A DNA stretch of 38,503 nucleotides. Source: Thermoguttaceae bacterium (GTDB lineage: Bacteria; Planctomycetota; Planctomycetia; Pirellulales; Thermoguttaceae). The DNA lies in assembly GCA_017405595.1 (NCBI GenBank), contig JAFRAC010000027.1, forward strand, positions 1-38,503. Direction: 5' to 3'. A program made the translations under genes and the position numbers. Below, one piece after another: positions 18,901-26,079 of the stretch. The notes under the pieces are model-generated. The model made no database searches, was not told the origin of the DNA, and worked only from the letters and a program-made list of their open reading frames with translations. Within the stretch, counting starts at the first letter, position 1. The number at the start of each line of letters is the position of its first letter.

Positions 18901-19218
18901 GCCGCCGGCGCCGCGCCGCTTTCGACGCCCCTTTCGAAACCGGCGGAACCGAAAAAACCGGCGGGCGGTTTCCTTTTCGACATGGAAGACGACCAGCCCC
19001 AAACGCCGGACACCGAACCGGCCGACAGCTCCTTTTTTGCGCCGGAAATCGAAAATCCCCGCGGCCGCATCCTTCTGCAGATTCACGACGAGCTCCTTCT
19101 CGAAACCCGCCGCGACGATGCCGAAGAACTCGCCAAACTGGTCGCCGAAGAGATGGAACTCGGCCAGCCCCTCGCCGTCCCCCTCAAAATCGACGTCGAA
19201 TACGGCCAAACCTGGTAG
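15988..19218 (+). CDS. polA: DNA polymerase I
   Basis: This 1076-residue repair and replication polymerase has all three activities. The 5'-nuclease domain (about 1-290) shows VVLDAHG, FDMPGKTFRHEIYAPYKANR, EADDILAT, ITSDKDARQLI and GDSTDNVPGIPLIGPKSA. A disordered acidic linker (about 300-405) follows. The 3'-5' proofreading domain looks active, with CLDLET (D-x-E), GQNIKYD and RYAGEDA (Y-x3-D). The polymerase domain has motif A SCDYSQVELRVLAHFSKD (near 795), O-helix RRKAKAVNFGLAYGQTAFGL (near 845) and motif C QIHDELLLE (near 1030). The usual length is about 930. Extra sequence lies in the linker and in an insertion of about 60 Pro/Ala/Asp-rich residues (about 962-1022) between motifs B and C, ahead of motif C. 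A GGGGG stretch upstream of the ATG may serve as the ribosome site. Confidence 0.96.
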   Translation: MLDLTGKKTVVLDAHGIIYQVFHTMREMSGPKGQPTGAAYGFTRDVINILLKFEPDEIFCAFDMPGKTFRHEIYAPYKANRPPMPDDLRPQMVFVRHIVDALGIPRLEKDLYEADDILATVARLAAEAGGNALLITSDKDARQLISDSVLLYNLRKEEIYDADALQKDWGIRPGQVVDFQTMVGDSTDNVPGIPLIGPKSAGALLNQYGSLEEILAHAGEIKGKKGENIAAARESVGLTRSLVKLDDRVPIEIDWEQGKPRGIDADRLHELFLELGFRSLLPQITKLADRFGTRTIEPDRSLESVFSLSETEAKHQDTPVSVGKGSAGLSAKTPSLFDDEEPNREEPGPEPAGDASESRTVNTGMTLAEENRPVTDRLFHALGGTAAVDYPEIDTEPAFPAEPQYELVDTPEAFDRLMARLESVPVLCLDLETVDRLREPKARPRFALIAGFALCFEANRAYYIALRGPAGAPVLPEQEILDRLRPILESESVKKIGQNIKYDTIVLRNYGIRLAGILFDTMVADYLLRAGEQRHNMDELAEHYLGHKTIRIGELIGKGKSQKMIDEVPTADVARYAGEDALVPWYLYPILLAGLRRQPALLRLMSELEIPLISVLVEMETNGIAIDPAQFEGLRGVFSARLSSIVDEINAIVKRDAPDSAFADGFNLNSPKQLQQLLFEDLKLPVIKKTKTGLSTDVSVLEELAARGFELPAKIMQHRTLTKLIGTYVEPIPRLVHPITGRIHASFNQAVAETGRLSSSDPNLQNIPVRSEEGKEIRRGFVPDKRLGFDTFVSCDYSQVELRVLAHFSKDPNLMKAYQDDLDIHAAVAAQIFGVPIADVTSEQRRKAKAVNFGLAYGQTAFGLAKSLGISQGEAAEYISGFFATYSGIRDFFGRVLAEAAQNGYVTTLLGRRRAIEGVRPDRGEGKPLNMPERTAINTVIQGSAADLMKAAMVNVARRLADWNKGYTNGPAAGAAPLSTPLSKPAEPKKPAGGFLFDMEDDQPQTPDTEPADSSFFAPEIENPRGRILLQIHDELLLETRRDDAEELAKLVAEEMELGQPLAVPLKIDVEYGQTW

Positions 19219-19280
19219 CCGCCGCGCGGCACACTTTAATTCCCCTCAAAAACGGCCAAGCCCCTCTTTCGGCCCTGCGG

Positions 19281-20231
19281 TTAGAAGACGTCCAGCTCGA
19301 TGATCCTGGTCAGCACGGTGATCAATTCTTTATAGGAAGGGAGATCGTCCCCCATCAGAAGGTTGCGGGTAATGCGGTTATAGTCGCTTTTAAAGGTTTC
19401 TTCTTGAATGATCTTCCTCAGAAGGTTGTTGACACTCTGCCCGGGCATGGCGGAAGGTGCGGTGTATTTGGCGTCCGGCCCTTTATTCCGCGCATTTCGG
19501 ATCTGGCGGATCTCGCCGATCAGTTCCCGAAAACTTTCACCGGTATCGATACGGGGCAGAATCTGATACAGGTCGTAGAGATGCCGCGAGTTTCTCTGGG
19601 TTTCCCGCTTGATCTGGTAATCACAAATCGCGAACACCTTATCGATAAAGGTTCGTTCCAGCGCCTGCGTTTTGATCGTGAACGGTTCCATTCCGTATTC
19701 TTCGACAATATCCTTTTTTCCCTGCTGTAAAAGCATATCGGCAATATAGCTGGATGCCGTTGACATCACTACCGGATACGCGGGAGAGAAGAGAGAAATC
19801 TCGACCCTCACGTTGTTTTCGACAAGAGATCGAACGGCAATGGTTGGATACTCAATCTTAAATGAGTGGTATCGGCCGCCTGACGAAAACGGTTTGCCCG
19901 GCAGGGGCGGATCGAGCAATTCCCCGAAGGTGTTTTCGAGGCAGCACTTGAGAACCCCTTTATTGAACCGTTTGATCTGCCCTTCGGTTGGTCTCGTTTT
20001 CCCGTTATCGACGGTAATATCGATATCCTCGGAGAACCGCTGAATGCACTTGTGGCATTTCGACAGCGAGGTTCCCCCGATAAAGATCGTATCTGGACAA
20101 GCCGTTACAATCTCTTTCAACAGATGTGTAACATAGTAATCCTTCTCGATGAAAGACAGGTCGATGTCAAAGTAATGATTGGCATCGGTTACGAGCGAAA
20201 TAAAATTGGTTCTGTTTTCATGCAAGTTCAT
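19281..20231 (-). CDS. AbiEii-type nucleotidyltransferase toxin (module 2)
   Basis: This 316-residue protein is a paralogue of the toxin at 9312-10223. It shares MxLHEN/MxLHED at the start, FIEKDYYVTHLLKEIV, TIFIGGTSLSKCHKCIQRFS with EDIDIT (nucleotidyltransferase GG[ST] and D-x-D, about 50-75), RTFIDKVFAICDYQI and SRHLYDLYQI. It differs in having a longer middle section with LLDPPLPGKPFSSGGRYHSF, so the two are not a recent copy. The start at 20231 overlaps the antitoxin stop by 14 nt, the same overlap as in module 1. By family it would be the toxin of a type IV toxin-antitoxin or abortive-infection pair. The 62-nt gap to the convergent polA end holds no clear terminator. Base composition is visibly AT-richer than polA. 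Confidence 0.87.
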   Translation of the reverse strand: MNLHENRTNFISLVTDANHYFDIDLSFIEKDYYVTHLLKEIVTACPDTIFIGGTSLSKCHKCIQRFSEDIDITVDNGKTRPTEGQIKRFNKGVLKCCLENTFGELLDPPLPGKPFSSGGRYHSFKIEYPTIAVRSLVENNVRVEISLFSPAYPVVMSTASSYIADMLLQQGKKDIVEEYGMEPFTIKTQALERTFIDKVFAICDYQIKRETQRNSRHLYDLYQILPRIDTGESFRELIGEIRQIRNARNKGPDAKYTAPSAMPGQSVNNLLRKIIQEETFKSDYNRITRNLLMGDDLPSYKELITVLTRIIELDVF

Positions 20232-20832
20232 TGATGAGCCCTGTTTGGTCGAGTTTTTTTAATGTTTGTTTCGGATAACAACGCGCTATTTGCAGTACTT
20301 GATCTTTTTTCAGATTGTTCTTTTTAATGAAAGCTGAAAGGATGTTAAAATCCCCTTTGCGGAAAGAGGTTAACTCAAGTCTCTCAACAATATTGAGAAA
20401 TTTGAGGACCGTAACATTACGGCTGTTGACCGCGACTCGCGGTCTGATTAATAACAGGCGATAACTACCTACTTTCAACCTCCGGTTTTTGGTGGTGGCG
20501 TTCGTCGTTATCTCGGTCGTAGCGGGGATCTGCGTCGAGAGACCCAACAGATTTTCAAGATTCAAACCAGAGTAAAATCCTACGACGGCACCTTTACTAT
20601 TTACATACTTCTTATCGAAAATAAGGGGTATTTGGATCCAAGACTTCCCGAACCTTGTTTCCTGCTGGAAGAAGTAGATCCCGCGGGAAAAGCGGGCGAT
20701 TTCTCCCGATTTCACCAGCCGCGACAACGCCGAGCGAATATACCCCTCGGAAAGCCCCATCCAGCCCAAATCGCTGAGAAAGATGGGGTAATCGTAGCCG
20801 TACTTATTAAACAAGCGCTTTTTGAAGTTCAT
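20218..20832 (-). CDS. AbiEi-like/DUF6088 antitoxin (module 2)
   Basis: This 204-residue protein is a homologue of the antitoxin of module 1. The winged-helix N-terminus reads MNFKKRLFNKYGYDYPIF, then GYIRSALSRLVKSGEIARFS and GIYFFQQ. The C-terminal part carries GFYSGLNLENLLGLSTQIP, TEITTNATTKNRRLKVGSYR and LLIRPRV. I start at 20832 because GGAG lies 7 nt upstream and because the module 1 protein begins at the equivalent residue; an in-frame ATG at 20850 would sit at the expected transcription start. Its stop overlaps the toxin start by 14 nt. Expected roles are neutralising the toxin and repressing the promoter at 20851-20878. The region upstream contains a tandem repeat that could be regulatory. 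Confidence 0.83.
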   Translation of the reverse strand: MNFKKRLFNKYGYDYPIFLSDLGWMGLSEGYIRSALSRLVKSGEIARFSRGIYFFQQETRFGKSWIQIPLIFDKKYVNSKGAVVGFYSGLNLENLLGLSTQIPATTEITTNATTKNRRLKVGSYRLLLIRPRVAVNSRNVTVLKFLNIVERLELTSFRKGDFNILSAFIKKNNLKKDQVLQIARCYPKQTLKKLDQTGLINELA

Positions 20833-20850
20833 CGTCCGTCTCCGATTCAT

Positions 20851-20878
20851 ATTCTACATCCCATTCCTGGTTTGTCAA
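20851..20878 (-). promoter_or_regulatory. Consensus sigma-70 promoter of AbiE-like module 2
   Basis: On the minus strand, TTGACA (20873-20878) is followed after 16 nt by TAGAAT (20851-20856), a 6/6 and 5/6 match. It has the same hexamer and spacing plan as module 1. A 6-bp inverted repeat (ATTCTA at 20851-20856, TAGAAT at 20894-20899) brackets the promoter and could be an operator half-site pair, although it is short. Confidence 0.75.
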
Positions 20879-20896
20879 GAACAAAAAATTGCTTAG

Positions 20897-21121
20897 AATG
20901 TTGTACTTTTTATGCTGAAATCTCTTATTTACAAGAGTGAGCAATAAAAATCGATTCAGGCTCTTTTTCGCCGTTTTCGGCGCTTTTTCGCCAACGCGAT
21001 CACCTAACCGCCGCCGGAGGTGCGATTTTCCTCAAAATGTTCTGAAAATCGCCTCAAATGTTGTACTTTTTGCGATGAAATCACTTATTTTCAAGATCCG
21101 GCGTGAAAAATCGATTCCGGC
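20897..21121. repeat. Two imperfect direct repeats of about 65 bp, 160 bp apart, upstream of module 2
   Basis: Copy 1 (about 20897-20961) and copy 2 (about 21057-21121) share the block AATGTTGTACTTTTT, then TGAAATC, CTTATTT, CAAGA and AAAAATCGATTC, with short mismatched islands between. The interval between them contains hairpins, including GCGATTTTC (21022-21030) pairing with GAAAATCGC (21044-21052) and GCCG-TTTT-CGGC near 20970. No gene is supported in 20880-21220. Both repeats can be read in one frame as NVVLFxxKSLIxK, but copy 1 hits a stop at once, so I treat them as noncoding. Confidence 0.7.
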
Positions 21122-21221
21122 GGAAGAAACAGAGATTGTTCAGAAAAATTGGAGTCCCCTTAAAGACGATCAAAGGGGGGCAGGTTTGGCTGTTTGACCT
21201 CGGCCAGGTAAAACGAGAACA

Positions 21222-21251
21222 GAGTTCAGGGACCAAACAGCCCCTGAACTC
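21222..21251 (-). terminator. Terminator hairpin downstream of the NlpC/P60-like protein gene
   Basis: GAGTTCAGGG (21222-21231) and CCCTGAACTC (21242-21251) form a perfect 10-bp stem with a 10-nt loop. On the minus strand it is followed by TGTTCTCGTTTT. It lies about 40 nt past the stop of the 21292 gene. Confidence 0.7.
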
Positions 21252-21291
21252 CGATTAATTTTAAACATTTGCCGTGAAAGGGCAGATCAAT

Positions 21292-23472
21292 TCAGCTGAT
21301 CTGCAGTCCGCTGTGCGAGATCGGGATGTAGCTGTTGCTGAAGAGGCTGGCGAAGGTGATTTTGCGGTCAACCCGCCATGTCGAGTTTCCGGAGATTGGA
21401 GTGCCGTAACCGGACGCGCCGCATTGCTCGATCACGTAAACACACTGGTTGGCAACGTCGACCGACGAGATGAGCCGGACATGGCCGCCGGTGTTCTTGT
21501 AGTAAAGAACGGCGTCCCCCGGCTTGAGCTGCGCGTAGGCCGCGTACATCACGTCTTGCCCGTTGTCCGAAGTGATCTGACCTGTGAACGAGCCGGAAGT
21601 GAGGCTGTAATTGCCGACCGCCACAATCTTGCCGCGTCCGGGGAACATGTAGTAGGTTCCCAGAAGGGAAAGGGAAGGATCGAAAACACGCCACGCCATC
21701 GAGACCGCGCTCGAACAGTCGGAACCGATGTACGTTGTCGAGGTTACCGGGCCTGTGTAAGTGCCGTTGGCGTCTAGGTAGGAAGTGAACTTCTCGTAAG
21801 AACCGGAACGGACCTTTTGCGAGTAAGGAACGCCGTAGTAGGTCGATCCCGCCTTGAACATCACGCCGTAATCGGAGTTGTAGTACGTAATATCTTCGGA
21901 GGGGGTCCATTTGACCGTCGCCATCGAACGCATATACGCGACGACTTCGGCGCGCAACTGGGCGTTCTCCTCTTCCGGTGAGATCCCGATATCGAGAATG
22001 TCGGGGTCGGTATCGACCACGATATTCTGAAAGACATTGACCCCCGCGCCGCCGTAGAACCCGACACCGCCGCCGGACAGGCGGGTGTCCGAAACGTAAA
22101 GCAGAACGTCATTGCCGAGTCCGCAGGCAAGCCGCCCGTCGGCCATTTGGGCCCAGACGGTGTAATTTTTCGAATAGCTGAGCGAAACGGTTCCGGTGGC
22201 CAGAGCGGTTCTCGTTCCGCTTTCGCTGACATAGTAGAGGCAGACACTGTTCTGCTGGAACTCGGCGCAATAGCAGGCGCCGGAATCCTGCACCGCCAGC
22301 TCGATTCCCCCCCGAAGCGTTGCGGTCGGGTCGGTTGACTTGAAGCTGGCGGTCACACGCAAATCGTCGGGGAAGGCGTCGTAATCGCTGACCGCCTCTT
22401 GGGCTCCGCTGCGGGCGTCTATCGTGAGCGTGCCGTTTTTCGCAGTAATGAGCGAGACTTTGTTCCCAAACAAAAACCAGTTGTCGACATTCGAGGGGTA
22501 GATCTCGTAGGAATAGATCGGCGCGTCGAGCGAGACGCCGTCCACAACCAGTTCCGAGGTCACGAAGACATCCCCAACCTGCCGGCCTGCGGCGCCGGGA
22601 TCGCCCGGATTCGATTCGACGGTAATATTCTTAAACTGATTGACCCCTTCGGCGGCGTAAAACCCGACCTGCCCCCCTGAAAGGCGCGTATCTGCTGCGA
22701 CTGCGAGTGTGTCTTCCCCCACACCGCAGGCGATCTGGCCATTGGCGGCTTGCATCCAGATGTTGTACGTCGCGTTGTAGTTAAACGTGTAGCCTGCGCC
22801 GGAAAGCGGGGTCATTACCCCCTTTTCGCTAACATAGTAAAGGTACAGACGGTCCGGCTGAACTTCAAAATAGTAGCGGGCGCCGGAATCCTGCACGGCG
22901 ATTTCGATTCCCGCCCGCATTCCTGCCGAGGCGCTGGTTGAGGTAAAATCTGCGGAGACACGCAGATTGCCGGGGAACGCGTCATAGCTGCAAAGCGCTT
23001 CCAGCTCTCCCTGCCGCGCGTCAATGGAAAGGGTTCCCCCCCGTGCGGAGATGAGAGAGACCTTGTTCCCGAACAGATCCCAGTTTGAAACGTTCGACGG
23101 GTAAATTTCGTATGATTTCGTTTCGTCGGGCAGAGCATCGGCGCTTTTGAACCAGTTCGCGGAAAGATGCGCGTAGTCGCCCGGCCCGATAAATCCGTCG
23201 CCGTCCAGATCGCTGGCGGCGTTCCAATTCGCGCTGCCGCTGGTTTTAAACCAGGCGTAACTCATATAGGAAAGTTCTGCCGGCCCGATAAACCCGTCTC
23301 CGTCGGCATCCATCGTTGACTTGACGTAAACATCGCCGATCTGCAGGCCCGAAGGCGCGCCTGTCGGTTCAGCGGGAGCAACCAACGCCGCATTGGCAAT
23401 CACGCCCCCGGCATAGACGGCAAGGAGCTGACGGTCTTCGAGCGATTCAAATCGGAGCGTGCGCTTTTTCAT
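21292..23472 (-). CDS. Secreted multidomain protein: dockerin-like pair, two laminin-G-like repeats, NlpC/P60-like peptidase
   Basis: This is a 726-residue exported protein. The start RTLRFESLEDRQLLAV is the planctomycete surface-protein N-terminal motif. Residues about 50-110 hold two EF-hand-like loops, DADGDGFIGPAE and DLDGDGFIGPGD, in dockerin style with WF-containing helices. Two tandem units follow (about 118-287 and 320-487). Each begins YEIYPSNV-NW-LFGNKVSLI and includes IAVQDSGA or LAVQDSGA, YYVSE and GxVGFY, suggesting a concanavalin/laminin-G-like sheet that could bind carbohydrate. The C-terminal domain (about 505-726) has DCSSAVSMAW, with Cys near 584, then LKPGDAVLYY and GGHVRLISSV, with His near 662. 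These are the Cys and His of an NlpC/P60-type peptidoglycan peptidase or amidase. The substrate is unknown. No neighbour is co-transcribed with confidence. Confidence 0.8.
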   Translation of the reverse strand: MKKRTLRFESLEDRQLLAVYAGGVIANAALVAPAEPTGAPSGLQIGDVYVKSTMDADGDGFIGPAELSYMSYAWFKTSGSANWNAASDLDGDGFIGPGDYAHLSANWFKSADALPDETKSYEIYPSNVSNWDLFGNKVSLISARGGTLSIDARQGELEALCSYDAFPGNLRVSADFTSTSASAGMRAGIEIAVQDSGARYYFEVQPDRLYLYYVSEKGVMTPLSGAGYTFNYNATYNIWMQAANGQIACGVGEDTLAVAADTRLSGGQVGFYAAEGVNQFKNITVESNPGDPGAAGRQVGDVFVTSELVVDGVSLDAPIYSYEIYPSNVDNWFLFGNKVSLITAKNGTLTIDARSGAQEAVSDYDAFPDDLRVTASFKSTDPTATLRGGIELAVQDSGACYCAEFQQNSVCLYYVSESGTRTALATGTVSLSYSKNYTVWAQMADGRLACGLGNDVLLYVSDTRLSGGGVGFYGGAGVNVFQNIVVDTDPDILDIGISPEEENAQLRAEVVAYMRSMATVKWTPSEDITYYNSDYGVMFKAGSTYYGVPYSQKVRSGSYEKFTSYLDANGTYTGPVTSTTYIGSDCSSAVSMAWRVFDPSLSLLGTYYMFPGRGKIVAVGNYSLTSGSFTGQITSDNGQDVMYAAYAQLKPGDAVLYYKNTGGHVRLISSVDVANQCVYVIEQCGASGYGTPISGNSTWRVDRKITFASLFSNSYIPISHSGLQIS

Positions 23473-23673
23473 GGCGGAACCTTTCTTGGGACGGGTACGA
23501 AAGCAGAGAATCCCTTAGCGATGAAATCTGGATAACGGGCTGTTAACAAACTCGATTCGGCGATGACCTTCTTTGTTGATTTTCGTCCAAATCCACCCCT
23601 ATTCTACAGAATTCACCGAAAAAAGGGTAGGGGGGAAGAAGGGCCGGGCGGTTTCCCGCCCTTTTCCGCCGGT

Positions 23674-24876
23674 TTAGTCGATCCGCTTTTCGCAGTAAGC
23701 AGTATTGTTCTTTGTTACGGTTTCCCCCTTGACCCCTTCAATGATCCAGCCGATGTAGTAACTTCGGCCGGCCGTGAGTTTTTCGGTCGGAATGTCGGGA
23801 ATTTTGAGGGTGGTTGTCTGTCCGGCATACAGGGATGTGCTCACGGTGAATGTTTTGAGAAGGGTGTCCCAGTTCGGGGAAATCGACGTGTCGGATGAAG
23901 CGTAGACTTTGACCTTGTATCCCGGCTCGGCGCGTTCGGTGCCGATATTTTTGATGATGCCGGTGGTGAGGGTAAAACGGCCGTTCTGCCTCTGAATCGA
24001 ACCGCCCCGCTGGGCTTCCAGATCGGGCATGCTGAGCTTCTTTTCGCAGCAGTCGGTGTTGTTGTGAAGGGCGGTTTCCCCCCTGACATCGGTGATGATC
24101 CACCCGATATAGCAGTTTCGGTTTGATTGGAGTTTTTCGGCCGGAATGCCGCTGATTTTGATATCGGTTTTCTGTCCGGCGCCAATCGAGGGGGTTGAAT
24201 AAAACTCTTTGAGAAGGGTATCCCAATTTTCGGAAATGGTTTTATCGTTCGACGCGTAAACTTTGATCTTAAATCCCGAATCGGCCCGGCCCGAACCGAT
24301 GTTCTTGACCGGAATGGTCACGGTGAGCCCCCCCTCACCGGTTTGGAACTCGGCATAACGCTGTTCCGCGGTCAGGTCGGGCGTTACGGCGACGTTCAGC
24401 AGCTGCGGGCAGCAGGCGGAGTTGTTCTTCGTTTCGGTTTCCTCTTTGACCCCTTCGATGATCCAGCCGATATAGTAGCTTTTGCCGGGGGAAAGCTTGT
24501 CGAAAGGAATATCGCTGATTCTTTCGACGGCCGACTGGTTTGGGGAAAGAGCGGTTCGGACGGTGTACGCCGCAAGAAGGGTGTCGCGTTCCGGTGAAAC
24601 GGTGTTATCGACAGAAGCGTAGATTTTGATGATATACCCCGCATCGGCCTTTTTCCGGCCGATGTTCCTAATCGTGCCGGTCGTGAGCGTGAATGTTTCT
24701 TTACCGACGGAGATCGATCCGCCGTTGGTGGTCTCCAAGTCGGGAGTGTTCTTCCACGGCTGCGCGGTCAGAGGGGCAAAGTCTCCTGCGCTGATCGCAA
24801 GAAAAAAGAAGGCGACAAAAAGGATTCTGACACGCAAAAGGGTCCGGCAGGACAGGAGAAAGATGTCAGTTTTCAT
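23674..24876 (-). CDS. Secreted protein with three CARDB-like repeats
   Basis: This is a roughly 400-residue exported protein of unknown function. I start at the ATG at 24876 (MKTDIFLLSC) because the longer frame from 24978 begins at or before the predicted -10 at 24969. The signal region is RILFVAFFFLAISAG. Three repeats of about 115 residues follow. They begin PDLETTNGGSISVGKETFTL, PDLTAEQRYAEFQTGEGGLT and PDLEAQRGGSIQRQNGRFTL. Each contains a KNIG or RNIG motif, KxYAS, a DTLL segment, an LxxGxSYYIGWII-like strand and a terminal NN-x2-3-C or CC. The pattern matches CARDB, an Ig-like adhesion/scaffold fold. Conserved cysteines at each repeat end (SACC, TDCC, AYC) could form disulfides. No catalytic motif is seen. 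Confidence 0.75.
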   Translation of the reverse strand: MKTDIFLLSCRTLLRVRILFVAFFFLAISAGDFAPLTAQPWKNTPDLETTNGGSISVGKETFTLTTGTIRNIGRKKADAGYIIKIYASVDNTVSPERDTLLAAYTVRTALSPNQSAVERISDIPFDKLSPGKSYYIGWIIEGVKEETETKNNSACCPQLLNVAVTPDLTAEQRYAEFQTGEGGLTVTIPVKNIGSGRADSGFKIKVYASNDKTISENWDTLLKEFYSTPSIGAGQKTDIKISGIPAEKLQSNRNCYIGWIITDVRGETALHNNTDCCEKKLSMPDLEAQRGGSIQRQNGRFTLTTGIIKNIGTERAEPGYKVKVYASSDTSISPNWDTLLKTFTVSTSLYAGQTTTLKIPDIPTEKLTAGRSYYIGWIIEGVKGETVTKNNTAYCEKRID

Positions 24877-24968
24877 CAGATGTTTTAAGCCTTTCTGCGG
24901 CGTCTGAAAAACGATCGATCGGCGGCTGATACCCGGGAAAAACAAAAAAGCTGTTTCGGCCGCGAAAA

Positions 24969-24997
24969 AGGATAACATACCGGTTTCGCGTTGTCAA
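24969..24997 (-). promoter_or_regulatory. Sigma-70-like promoter for the CARDB-repeat gene
   Basis: On the minus strand, TTGACA (24992-24997) is followed after 17 nt by TATCCT (24969-24974). The match is 6/6 and 4/6. It supports the downstream translation start at 24876. Confidence 0.6.
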
Positions 24998-25027
24998 ACC
25001 TGAATGAGAACGGCCTGTTTATACACG

Positions 25028-25050
25028 AAAAGCCCCTTTACGGGGCTTTT
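25028..25050 (-). terminator. Terminator of the two-gene membrane-protein unit
   Basis: AAAAGCCCC (25028-25036) and GGGGCTTTT (25042-25050) form a 9-bp stem with a 5-nt loop and are T-rich on either strand. It lies about 45 nt past the stop of the 25094 gene and just upstream of the next gene's promoter. Confidence 0.85.
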
Positions 25051-25093
25051 GCGCTACGATGGCGGAAGATGCGCGGAACTGAAGGAAAGGGTT

Positions 25094-25408
25094 TCAGCTC
25101 TTTTCCCTTTTGAGTGCGGCCCGGACAGAACCTTTGGGGTCGGTGATCAGGAGGCGGACAAGCCAGATGATCAGCCCGAGAGCAACGACCGAAAGGCCGA
25201 GATAGGCGTCGTTAAGCATATCTGCGGGCGCGGGAGTGAAATAAACCTCTTTCAGTTCGGCATACTCAAAGATGGCGTCGACGAACCACATGATCGAGGC
25301 ACCCCAGTAAAGGAAACAGAGGATACCGAGTTTCATGTCGTCATTTTTGCGGTTATACCACTTCACCGTGGCAATGATGGCAGCAAAAACCGTTATGAGC
25401 AAGCACAT
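25094..25408 (-). CDS. Small membrane protein of unknown function (second gene of pair)
   Basis: This is a 104-residue protein with an N-terminal hydrophobic helix (MCLLITVFAAIIATVKW). A second hydrophobic stretch (LGILCFLYWGASIMWFVDAI) and a third (YLGLSVVALGLIIWLVRLLI) follow, with a basic C-terminus (KGSVRAALKREKS). The short polar section between helices 2 and 3 contains ELKEVYFTPAPADML. It begins 15 nt after the stop of the upstream gene (25424-25828) and shares its promoter and terminator. A weak ribosome site (GAAAGG) lies about 11 nt upstream. I recall similar hypothetical membrane-protein pairs in anaerobic bacteria, but no function is known to me. The tight pairing suggests a two-subunit membrane complex; this is inference. 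Confidence 0.75.
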   Translation of the reverse strand: MCLLITVFAAIIATVKWYNRKNDDMKLGILCFLYWGASIMWFVDAIFEYAELKEVYFTPAPADMLNDAYLGLSVVALGLIIWLVRLLITDPKGSVRAALKREKS

Positions 25409-25423
25409 CTGACGGGATCCTTT

Positions 25424-25828
25424 CTATGATGCCGAGTTTTCGGACTTGACCGGTGCGGGACGCTTTGCAATGGCATCGGCGGCGATGCACATGACTCCCC
25501 AAACTGCGGTAACCAGAAGCGCCATGGTGACGCCCACCGTTGCCATTTCGTGAAACATTTCAGCGGCATCGGCGCGATCCGACATCGCCGTGAGGAAAGG
25601 GAACCACGGCACAATTTCGCCGTGCCAGAGGTGTTCGAACGCCAAAAGTGCGGCGCCCCCCCAGAGCATGCTCGAAAGCCATTTGAGCTTGCGGGTGAAT
25701 GGGATTTTTCCTGTTTCGTTTGAAGTGAGTGCCGATTCCCCCTGCTGCGGCGCAGCGCTTTTCGGGGAATTTTTATTGAGCGCAGAAACCACGATTGCCT
25801 CGGCGACCGGAACCATAAAGCATGCCAT
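25424..25828 (-). CDS. Small membrane protein of unknown function (first gene of pair)
   Basis: This is a 134-residue protein starting MACFMVPVAEAIVVSAL, a short hydrophobic segment. A polar linker rich in Lys, Ser and Gln follows (about 18-45). Next come RKLKWLSSMLWGGAALLAFE, HLWHGEIVPWFPFLTAM and a C-terminal helix VTMALLVTAVWGVMCIAADAI. Two histidines and tryptophans (HLWHGEIVPW) at the membrane interface are distinctive and might bind metal or cofactor; this is speculation. A strong ribosome site (GGGAGGT, 7 nt before the ATG) supports the start. It is co-transcribed with the 104-residue protein from the promoter at 25973-26000. No family with assigned function was recognised. Confidence 0.78.
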   Translation of the reverse strand: MACFMVPVAEAIVVSALNKNSPKSAAPQQGESALTSNETGKIPFTRKLKWLSSMLWGGAALLAFEHLWHGEIVPWFPFLTAMSDRADAAEMFHEMATVGVTMALLVTAVWGVMCIAADAIAKRPAPVKSENSAS

Positions 25829-25972
25829 CGGTTGTACCTCCCAAAAACAGTAAGAAAGACGCTCCCCATTTCAACGGGACAGGACGCCTTCAAAGCCTAT
25901 GCGGGCATTAACGTTTGTAAAATTTTGCTGCGGCACTTCTGTGCCGATTTTCGCCTCTTCCGAGACGTTTCC

Positions 25973-26000
25973 ATTATCGCGCTAATCAGGGGTTTGTCAA
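25973..26000 (-). promoter_or_regulatory. Promoter and structured leader of the membrane-protein pair
   Basis: On the minus strand, TTGACA (25995-26000) is followed after 16 nt by GATAAT (25973-25978), 6/6 and 5/6. The leader is about 135 nt. It contains CGGCAC-TTCT-GTGCCG (25931-25946) with T-rich sequence nearby, which could be an attenuator. Nothing else is seen in the 25829-26079 gap. Confidence 0.65.
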
Positions 26001-26079
26001 GGAAAAACGCCGAAATCCTTCGAAAATGGTTTCCGGCAGCTTCTTTCCTGACGAACAGATAAAAGGGATCAAACAAAGA

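Noticed and set aside
16708..19209. Long open frame of over 800 codons antisense to polA
   Set aside because: It mirrors codon bias of a GC-rich gene; the translation is Arg/Phe/Asp-rich without domains, whereas the plus strand encodes a complete DNA polymerase I.
20937..21197. Possible small gene of 86 codons on the plus strand
   Set aside because: It covers part of copy 1 and all of copy 2 of a direct repeat plus hairpins, has no ribosome site and no family resemblance.
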